Positions 55,580 through 64,000 of a DNA stretch of 64,000 nt are shown here, piece by piece. The translations under genes were made by a program, and so were the position numbers. Location: assembly GCF_037975245.1 (NCBI RefSeq), contig NC_092569.1:9595001-9659000 (forward strand), in the 5' to 3' direction. The stretch comes from Apostichopus japonicus (taxonomy: Eukaryota > Echinodermata > Holothuroidea > Aspidochirotida > Stichopodidae). The notes under the pieces are model-generated. The model worked only from the letters and a program-made list of their open reading frames with translations, searched no databases and was not told where the DNA came from. Position 1 is the first letter of the stretch; the number at the start of each line of letters is the position of its first letter.

Positions 55580-56050
55580 AAATACCTCTTCCGTGCCATT
55601 AGGATCTGCAAATCCTTAGCAGATTGCGGCATCGGCATCTGCTGGACTATATTAGTTATGACGCATGTGTTGGTAGTTTTTGCATTCACTCAGTTGTTAA
55701 CTGACCATGCTGCTGGCTGACCCATCTGGTCATATCTGAATGGTACAGTCTGCCTTCGCTTGTGACCAGATGTCCATGTCTGCTGATGTTGGATTATATA
55801 TCACCTAACTTGGCTTGGGGAGACATCTTGGACTCAAGTGTCACCGTCTGTTCAGGAGTATTCCGTTCAAATTTGATCGTCTGCTCCTTGTCCTCGAGAT
55901 CATCCATAGCATGGTGTTCAACGGCCTCTGACGGCGTGTCTTCTTGCTCATCTGGTTCACCTGGTACGATGGTTGGGGTCTGTTACAGTACCTCATCATC
56001 TCCAGACTGATTCACGATCGGCTGGGTGGGGATTAGACCGGTGGGAACTG
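55580..56050 (-). mobile_element. Retroelement-like polyprotein tail fragment in W5
   Basis: Same segment as in W2-W4 with different indels. Confidence 0.3.
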
Positions 56051-56448
56051 CAAATTGCAAAACGTTTGCAAACTTAACCACTTCAACACTATTTGTATAT
56101 TTTTTAAATATGAAACTAACCTTTGTATGACATAGTTTTGTATTTACAATCTGGCGTTAAGTTGTGGGTCATCAGAATATGAGAGGACGGTACTCTTCCG
56201 CAATTTCATAATTCATAGCAAAATAAAAATTACTTAACATACATCAGTTTTATATTCATGCAAGTGCCAAACACTTTCTCATTAAGGTATTTTTATTCGC
56301 TAAATGTTCCTTCTTTTTCATGTTTTAATTTAATTAACTGATCCCATTTCTTTTTAACAGATGTTTAATTGTATTTGAAAATGAACATAGTACAATAAAT
56401 GTTAGTTATTTGCTGGCTTTACCTCTCTCTTTGAAGATTTCACGGTAG

Positions 56449-56685
56449 AAAATTCCTGACGATGCATAGGTCTACAATGTCATATAATGAAACGGGTAGG
56501 ATGAGGGCATTAAGAGATGATTCGTTATTGCATCAGGCTCCCTTAGATGATTTCATCTCCGATAAAAGGCCAGCTTTGACCAGCGAATATTCTGGAGTGA
56601 TCTATAATATGGAGAGTAATCATTTTCCTTGTTTATCAAACAGAAATGCTATCCATACTGACAATATTGAAATTTACGAAGAAAT
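56449..56685 (+). pseudogene. W5 cytoplasmic tail exon, open but orphaned
   Basis: 237 nt, phase 2-2, keeps [11 protein letters not shown] and EIYEE. It has replacements not seen in W3/W4 (MHRS, RMRAL, RPALTS). No transmembrane exon remains upstream in this unit. Confidence 0.65.
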
Positions 56686-57132
56686 GTAAGTTCGTGATGT
56701 CGATGGTCACCTTTTCTGCACTTTCAAAATCATTAAGGAGGTAACAACATTAATACAAAGGAGACTGAAGTAGTATACATCATCTTTTATTAAGCGATTA
56801 TTGAAATTACATCTGAACACTCTACTGTTTAAGTTATTTAGTAGGGTAATACAGTTAGTTACTCTGTACCTTCTGTAGTAGTGTGTAAGGTCAAAATCAA
56901 AGCAATTTTTGAATTGGTTTATGGGAGTAGAGCTCAGCCGAAATGACCAAACCAAGACTTTTTTTACCAATGATGAATTTTATACGTTTGAACATTTTCC
57001 AACCCTTTTCTCACCATTTAAAATCCGTTTTTCATTGCATATGCTTGTAAACTTAATTGGGTTTCTAGATCTTTCACATAATTTCGATTAACAATGACCC
57101 AAACCTCAATGGCTCTAATTAATTCATTTCAG

Positions 57133-57166
57133 GATAGCTTTAAAGATACGTTGCAAATCGTCATGA
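57133..57166 (+). pseudogene. W5 last exon
   Basis: AG|G then IALKIRCKSS and TGA (57164-57166), identical in protein to W3. Confidence 0.4.
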
Positions 57167-57510
57167 TTTGTTTCGGCCATCCTGTGGAGTCCGAAACTTA
57201 CTGTGTTTAATACGGGTTATATTATATTTTATAGGGCAAACGGAATGACATTAAGTAAACAACTATGGGAACCTCAACTACCTTGCTGAATTCTGCCTGC
57301 AATCTTGTCATAATGTTTTCTAATGTAAAGGTATTGCACTTCATAGTTTAGTTTCCTTTTCGGTAATTCTAAATCGCTTTTTCCAGATTTCCCAGGGCAA
57401 CAAGAAATGAAACCCGATCCCTTCCTATTGATTAACAATCGATACTTAAACAAAAATAAAGTTGGAAATATTTACGCCTCCTGAACAATCAAACTTGACC
57501 GATCCCTCCC

Positions 57511-57741
57511 ATGCTGTCAACTAAACGTTTGGGTAAGTGGAACTATAGTTCAGACAGTTCAGTGCTGTTACGGTTAGATAAGGGAGTATATTATAGTCAC
57601 ATGGTGACATGGACTGGAAACTGGGAACTATACCCTAAGGAGAGTATCATATTTAGAGCCTGTTTAGAGATCGTGTACGTAATGATGAATACAGACAGTG
57701 AAGTAAGAAATTCAGTTATTATGAAGATTGTAAAGCAGTAA
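57511..57741 (+). CDS. Conserved 76-codon frame after W5
   Basis: Homologue of 38116-38346 with GVYYSHM and IVYVMM. The same doubts apply. Confidence 0.25.
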   Translation: MLSTKRLGKWNYSSDSSVLLRLDKGVYYSHMVTWTGNWELYPKESIIFRACLEIVYVMMNTDSEVRNSVIMKIVKQ

Positions 57742-58319
57742 CGTTCATAGGATGTTAAAATTAAGGTGGGAGCAAATAAAACAAAGAGTTGCTGCAAATA
57801 CAGGTTTTATCTTATCCTAAATGAATGACATTAAATAAAAACGGTTTTGTTATCGATAGGTTTATAGGTGCAACTGAGGCGTTAAAGAGGTTTCTTTTGG
57901 ACCTAGTGCATCCCAAACTTAATACCAATAGTATTCAGTTGTATAGGAATAGTCTAGTTTTAGTGTACTGTTGGTGCCTGAGTAGATATCCGGTGTATTG
58001 ATTACTACACAGTTGGATGCAGGAGCCTGCTGGATAGTCACGTCACTTTACATATATGATAAATAATCATCCATAAGATGAGTTCAATTGATTTGTCTAG
58101 AGAGGAAGAAATACACACATGAAACTCATAATCAAAAGATCAATTTAATTCCTTGTTCTCTCTTACAGCAGGGAGGAATCATGTAAATTATACATTATAT
58201 GAGTAGCTCTTAATGTAAGGTTGGGCTAAGAAATACTAATAAATTCAAACTACTGTAGAATAACACACAATCAGAACAAATGTGTCATTGAAGTTGAATA
58301 CTCCCTTCATTGTATAAAC

Positions 58320-58410
58320 GGTGCTGTGGCCGAGTGGAGAAAGGCGGTGGCATTGGAAGCAATGAGGCTTAGCGATCGGGATGTTCCGGGTTCGACACCC
58401 GGTGGGGTCA
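58320..58410 (+). mobile_element. tRNA-derived SINE head before W6
   Basis: Best-preserved copy: GGCCGAGTGG, GGTTCGACACC and a perfect five-pair T-arm (CCGGG/CCCGG). Confidence 0.6.
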
Positions 58411-58944
58411 TAGTAAGGTGGGTTTTTCATCCTAAAGCAATCTATGGTTTCCCATCTGAAATGACCTTCTAAAGATTCCAAATTTGAGTTTTTGAAGCGT
58501 CGTACAAAAAAATTGTTGATAATTATTATACATAATGATTATTATAGTAACATGTCGCTCACCACTTGTGACAGTTTCAAAAGGCCTTCTCTTTTCCGAT
58601 AAAACGTACAAGTTCTATCGTATCATATAGCCTAATTAAAAACTTACAAGTTATATATTAGTTATGTCTCATTCTCTCTAACGATCCAATTATCGCGTAT
58701 CTTCAGTAAACTGCCGACAATAACAGCTACGAAAGTAAAATTGCGCGAACTGTCAAGCGTAACTTCTCCTGACAAACACTTGACGTAAGGTTGAATTTTC
58801 GCTTACATTGTCTGTTAATGTACTTCTTCCATGACAGTTTGTTCGCATATCGTTGCATGTTTGACGTTGTTCTAGCTGGCATATTATCGCCGTAGCTGTA
58901 AGGATGTAAAGAGCTGCCGAGTGTGTAAGAGAACAACCTCTACA

Positions 58945-59008
58945 ATGCTACTCTTCAATTTAATCTTTGCAGCGACTGTTCTGCATGGATCTCTTTTCTT
59001 TACAGCAG
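58945..59008 (+). CDS. W6 signal-peptide exon
   Basis: 64 nt, phase 1; MLLFNLIFAATVLHG..., the most diverged of the W2-W6 set. Confidence 0.65.
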
Positions 59009-62000
59009 GTGAGACTGAAATTGTCCTTTCTATTAATAATAGGACTGACTTGGTAAAAACATCTTTCCGAAATACATTTTGTAAACTGTGCTGATTCTAT
59101 ATGTAGAAATGATTTCACTACGTAACCTGCGAACGTCATTAAGGACGTGTTATTTATGATTACAAAGTGGAATAATGGTTACTTAGTATTTGATACTTGC
59201 TTTGTAAACTACATTTGAAGTACGATCCTTTGATAAAACTGGTAATATGAAACAAGCAAACCACAAGGCAAGACAGTGTAGGTCTAGCAGTACGTTACGA
59301 TAAATATAGGCTTTTTTTGTTTGTACAATAGACAATATGATGATTCCAGAATAACTCATATTTTGTATGTATCTTGTATGTATATTATCAATGTTGGGTT
59401 ACAGTTGCATATTTGTGACACTGACGCTAGAGTAATAACAGATAATCTGATCGTGTTATGTAATATTCAAACAACCTCCTTCTAATAGATAAGACCATAT
59501 GTGGCTACAATAACATGAGTGATCGAAGTTATAGAGTTATTAATCTTCCAGTCCTATGTAAATGTCACTGTGTCCCACATATTTAATATGTTGTATTGTT
59601 TCATTTGCAAAACTCATGTCTAATTCCATCGTTCCTTTAGCGGTAACGTTGGACTACAGTAACAAAGTAGGTATGCTTGCACATATTACATGGTCTGTCT
59701 TTAAGGGTTATGTACGGCACAGCGCATTTAACAAACAAAAGAGCTGCAAGAGTTTGTGCTAGACAGTAATAGTTATCTGTCCATATGTAGCGCCAAAGAT
59801 ATTAATCGGTAACTTCTGATTCGATATCAATTCATTATTTGTTTTATCGCCAACTGTGTACAATGGGAAAGGAAGTCTCCACAAAGTTTTAAAAAGACTT
59901 AAAAAAGTAGGAGACTCCCTGGAAGAAATTTTAAAATAAATAATACAGTATACATAAGGAATAAATATACAGTAATATAATAACCTAATGATGCCGAGGT
60001 GGATACGTGAATAGATTATATAATACTAGTACGAGTTAATAAATTCCTTTACAAATGTCTGGTGAATGTGGGATTTGAAGGTATAGACTTCAACTTCTTT
60101 GATAGATCATTCCAAATTTGTATTGCTCTATTATTACGAAGACCGAATTTTCCTATGATACTATGGTAAAAATTGCAATGAGCGTTGTCGGCTTGTCTTG
60201 TGTGATGGTTATGGAAGACTATGTTACTATACATATAAAGTCATTAAAAGTGACTGGCAGTTATCAAATCCATGCTTTGTAGGCAAAAGTAGCAACCTTG
60301 ACTGTTATAATATCACCAAGTTTTAATAAATTTAGGGACTAGTATGTTCAAGTTGTGTTGCATTAGCAATGTGACGTATAGCCCTCTTTTGGAGAATATT
60401 TAGGCGGTCAATGTTAACATTGTATGTACCAGACCAAATAGTTATACAGTATGATAAATGTGGCAGAACTAATGTTTGATAAAGCATTCTAAGGACATAC
60501 CGTGGGAGGAAATATTTCAGTTTAGATAATAAACCAGTTTTTAGCTACAATGTTACATACTAACGAAATATGGTTATTCCAAGAAAGTTTGCTATCAATA
60601 TTAATACCAAGAAACTTTGTATCAGTTACACTTTTGATTATTTTACCGTTCATCGTAATATCTTTATCCCAACGAGATGCTCTTCTACTACTGAAAAAAA
60701 TATACTTATTCTTATCAATATTATTACTTAATTTGTTTGCTGCGAACCAATCACAGAACTTATTCAGTTCTCACAAGAGACAGTACTTTGGAGTGAAGTT
60801 ACGTTCTTCGAGTGAAAGAAAAGATTGGTGTCATCGGCAAATAGGCAAATATGACTGTATGAACAATGTTGGAGACATGGCAGATATCAGTAACGTATAT
60901 AATAAACAACAAAGGACCTAATAAAGAGCCCTGAGGCACACCACAGGCGATTTCACCAGTCACAGTCCAGAATTTGATTTCTTGTATGTAGTATATTGTA
61001 ACCTTTTTGTGACATTAATGTCTAGCCAATTTAGGGTTATGGTGGCAGAAGATGGACTAACCCGAGTAGGTTTAGTTATTGTGGGATCAAACCCGCTCGA
61101 ATAAATAAGGTTATTAAAGTCAGTAGTTATGCTTGCTAAGATAAATCAATATTAAAATCTCCCATAATATAGGTGCTGCAGTGGTCATTAGCGATGGTGC
61201 CAAGAATACGCTGCATATTTAAATTGAAATCATCATTCGAACTGTTGGGAGGTCTGTATACAAAACCAACGATAAGCTTTTCGTTACTATAGGTGTATTC
61301 GTTTCAATGAATATCGCTTCAATAGAATTGTTTAAAATAGACAAATCTGTACGGTGTTTAAAATTAAAGTCATTATTTATAAAAAGGCAGACACCACCAC
61401 CCCTTCTTTCATTACGATGCTGTTCAATTAGTGTGTAATTGTCAATCTTAATAAGAGGAGATATATCATTTGTAAACCAGGTTTCAGTAAAACCAATTAT
61501 GAAAAAATCCTGATTTAACAAAGATATAAAAGTAGCAATATCGGAAAAATGTTTCTTTAGACTACGACTATTTTGTTGTAGTAATGATATACACTTATGG
61601 AATGGTGAGTTATTAAAAGAATCGATGTCATTGTACTTACAAGATGCATTGTTTTCGCCCATATCCTCTGTGTAATTAGTGTTAAAAAGCATAATGGCTT
61701 GTAGAAAGTAAAGTTTGATTGTCATTTCACTTTAAAGAATTGAGTCCCTAGTAATTTCAGTTAGTTGTCATGGCCTTCTTTATTAGTAGTTCCTGTCTGT
61801 CCTTGCTTCTTGGAGGCGGAAATTGTAGGTTTTCTCGATCGCTGGTTGTGTGGTTTTCTTTTGTTGACTGATTAACTTCTTCGGTACAGTGTAGACTTTA
61901 TCGGTTGAAACTGCTCTCTTCATTCTTGTGTTTTCTGTTGTTTTCTTTCTGCGATTTAATATATTTATATGCTGGTTTGGTCTGTTTTTTATTGCTATTT

Positions 62001-64000
62001 TCAGTAAGTCTTTGCTTTGGTAAATCTTCGCTTTCCGTGTCCATGACGATCGAAGTTTCACTTTCGCCTGTGTCTAAGTTCGATCTCGTGGCCTGATCTG
62101 TCACTTGACTGTCTTTTCTGGTGTCTCCTTTAAGGTTAGGTTTTTTTAACTTCACAATGGTTTCCTTGATCGGACTCTTTTGTTGTCTCTTTGTCTTGTT
62201 GATTCTCCATCGTCTCTTGCTCGTAATCTTCATATTCAGTGCAGTCGAAGCTTTTGTGGCCAAAACGATGACAGTTAAAGCACTCTATTGTTGGGCATCT
62301 TGATTCAGAGTGTCCCAGCTCATCACATTGTTTACATCTATAGTTTTGTCAGTTTCTCATTAGATGGTCCTCTCCCAAGCAATTGTTGCAAACCATACTT
62401 TGGCCATTATGTTTGAGTCTTATATGAATGCCTTCAATGACAACAGCATATGGTAGACTTTTTACCTTGCTTGGTAATTCAAGCCGCACAAACCGTGTAC
62501 CGTTTTCGAAGTTGGAAAATTATTGAAGAGTTTATGGGTCCATTCAGATCGAATTTTGCAGCCAAGATCTGTTAATTTGTAGGTTAGTTCAGAATCATCA
62601 ATAAAAACAGGGACGTTGAATAAACTTACAGTCAATATATGTTTCGTTACACCCATCGCAACGGAATCTTCTTTCCCAATTTGCAAACCCGACTCCCGTA
62701 ACAATTCAGCACCCTTCATGTTTTTAAGTGTGACAATCCATAGCCCAGAAACTTGAACACACCCGATTGTGTTCTTCCTTCCGACATCACATTAGATAAC
62801 ATTTATCACATCAAATGCGTTTAACGAGCAATCAATTATTTCTAAACTATTTTCCTTCAGGTTGTTGATTTCTGCCGTTGCTCCATACTAAGAGGTGGAC
62901 GGTAGCTAGAATTAGCAGAACTCATATCTGTAGTGAATGGCTGACTTGCGCCGAAAAACGCAGCCTCTTCCAATTCTGTAAAACTGTTTCCTTTCAAAAT
63001 GTGTTCCAAATTCAATTTACCAAGCAATTAAATCAAATGAATAGTTCGTACAATCCAGTAACTAGCATTTCTCCAACTTCGATAATTTCAGCTACCAAAT
63101 GGCGGAAATTTTTTGAGAGACATAAATTGTGACATGTTCACGGGTCGCAAACACTTGTCAACTTTCTATATATGTCCAAACAGTGTAACATTAATTGGTG
63201 TAGGCTATATATAGGCATTCTGTTAACTCCTATCAAGCTCTTCCACTTAATATTTGTTTAACGTCTTTAACGTCGTCTGGAAATGTTCTGCCATATATGA
63301 TAGTTTACTCTTATAACCATTAGAACTTATGTGTACTGTAAAAAGACTTTGAAAGATGGATCTATGTGTAAATATCAAGGAAACACACGAGTGACGCGGC
63401 GCACTACGATATCGTTCCATATTTTAGTGCATGAGAGGTGTAAGAGCTATTTTTATGTTTAGATACTGACCGTATTAATTACAACCACTGTGAATTCTTA
63501 GGAAACCAGAGATATGCAAGTTGAATGTTTGTGTTGAGCTGCAGGAGAAATTAAGCAGCTTATACACCATGTGTCTTTCTTTTGAGTTTTCTTCTCAACA
63601 TGGAATAAATACTAACAAAATTCATTTCGATCTGTAGCAGAAGGGACATATCTTGGTTGCTTTGATGCAAAAAAAGCAGAACTTTCTGGAATGATGGAGA
63701 GAGTGGAAAGGAACAACATGACTGTTTCTATGTGTTCTGATATCTGTGGTGAGGGTGCATATGACAAATACGGCTTACAGTATGGATACCGGTGTTACTG
63801 TGGTAACCAGACGGAGATACTCGAAAGCAATGATCGAGCAGAAGTCCAATGTAACAACCCGTGTAAAGGATCTCCTAAATGTGGAGGGAATCAGGTGATA
63901 GCCATTTACAACCGTAAGTTGTATAACAAATTTTTACGACAAAGAAACTTAATAAAATTAACAAAAAAATCCTTGCGCATATTTTCTCTAATACTAAATG
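58945..64000 (+). CDS. W6: two-WSC receptor, 5' part, cut by window edge
   Basis: Exons in view: 58945-59008 (signal; FTAG rather than FSSG before the donor), 59641-59670 (microexon VTLDYSNKV), 63641-63913 (WSC-A). The donor ACC|GTAAGT is intact and the next exon, WSC-B, should start about 200 bp further right, outside the window. A CR1/L2-type LINE occupies the same intron site as in W3. WSC-A matches W4 more closely than W3, while the LINE-bearing intron matches W3. No lesion is visible so far. Confidence 0.6.
59826..61725 (-). pseudogene. LINE endonuclease fused to reverse transcriptase C-terminal half (W6 copy)
   Basis: LLQQNSRSLKKHF, GFTETWF, RRGGGVCLFI, then (shifted) GDFNI, junction near 61040, GSLLGPLLFIIYVTDI-like and FADDT-like motifs, and at 60049-60234 HHTRQADN...RAIQIWNDL. 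Stops and shifts throughout. Confidence 0.6.
61760..62930 (-). pseudogene. LINE ORF1 (W6 copy)
   Basis: Three CX2CX4HX4C knuckles can be traced on the minus strand between about 62400 and 62230. The first has lost its last Cys; the second is CDELGHSESRC preceded by CKQ; the third is CFNCHRFGHKSFDC. A Lys/Thr-rich tail follows. Frames are broken several times. Confidence 0.6.
63641..63913 (+). CDS. W6 WSC-A exon
   Basis: 273 nt, phase 1-1, 8 Cys; GEGAYDKYG and CKGSPKCGG. Its protein appears identical or nearly identical to W4. Confidence 0.85.

Larger units (their letters stand above)
52770..57166 (+). pseudogene. W5: internal-deletion pseudogene of a two-WSC receptor
   Basis: Signal exon intact (52770-52833). 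WSC-A starts normally at 53818 (TYLGCFDV...MTVSM) but breaks off at about 53908, where TGA follows at once. A filler of about 330 bp (53911-54241) replaces everything from there through the rest of WSC-A, WSC-B, both linkers and the transmembrane exon, and the sequence rejoins the intron at a position equal to W2 20884. The tail exon (56449-56685) and last exon (57133-57166, TGA) are still open. A truncated secreted peptide of about 50 residues is the most it could give from its own start. Confidence 0.8.
57167..58944 (+). other. Spacer W5 to W6
   Basis: Holds the second intact 76-codon frame (57511-57741), AATAAA at 57775-57780 and the SINE at 58320-58410. It is shorter than the W3 spacer. 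Confidence 0.45.
59826..63165 (-). mobile_element. CR1/L2-type LINE, internally deleted, in W6
   Basis: Same insertion point, same EN-to-RT deletion and same endonuclease frameshift as the W3 copy (26726-30046), so the two are copies of one insertion spread by locus duplication. Its ORF1 region keeps three zinc knuckles. Confidence 0.75.

Overview
The window is AT-rich metazoan nuclear DNA. It has GT-AG introns, long introns, microsatellites, several non-LTR retrotransposon families, a Penelope-like fragment and tRNA-derived SINEs. No prokaryotic operon or organelle gene is visible. The repeat families and the WSC-domain array suggest a marine invertebrate, possibly a deuterostome, but the sequence alone does not fix the taxon. 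The dominant content is a tandem array of small cell-surface receptor genes. I name them W0 to W6 from left to right and reconstruct their exons from splice sites, phases and paralogue comparison. The full plan, complete only in W2, is: signal-peptide exon, 30-nt microexon, WSC-A exon (8 Cys), WSC-B exon (8 Cys), two Thr/Ser linker exons, transmembrane exon, tyrosine-motif cytoplasmic exon, and a short last exon. All extracellular exons have phase 1-1 boundaries. The transmembrane exon goes from phase 1 to phase 2. The W2 exons sum to 1080 nt in one open frame (359 residues). The tail carries an ITIM-like motif (SEYSGV) and a YxxM motif (YEEM). Layout: 509-1901 is the tail exon of a receptor that starts left of the window (W0). 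It carries about 23 twelve-residue repeats in which Tyr mostly alternates with Asn or His. 4662-6215 (minus strand) holds a transmembrane exon and an ITIM-like tail exon of an oppositely oriented receptor. 7471-13635 is a decayed unit (W1). 15156-23912 is W2, intact. 25843-37838 is W3, nearly intact. 40056-50753 is W4, whose last exon is deleted. 52770-57166 is W5, an internal-deletion pseudogene. 58945-64000 is W6, cut by the window edge after WSC-A. The spacers and introns contain copies of the same elements. These are an old Tx1-like LINE 3' fragment and a retroelement-like polyprotein tail in units W2-W5, a tRNA-derived SINE before W3-W6, and a CR1/L2-type LINE with an internal EN-RT deletion in W3 and W6. 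One young Tx1-like LINE in W4 has a 14-bp target duplication and has empty sites in W2 and W3. Insertions, deletions and tail identities conflict with a simple left-to-right duplication order, so block duplication, unequal exchange or gene conversion is likely. If expressed, the genes would encode type I membrane proteins that bind a ligand, perhaps carbohydrate, through paired WSC domains and signal through phosphotyrosine motifs. That function is inference, as are all spliced models.
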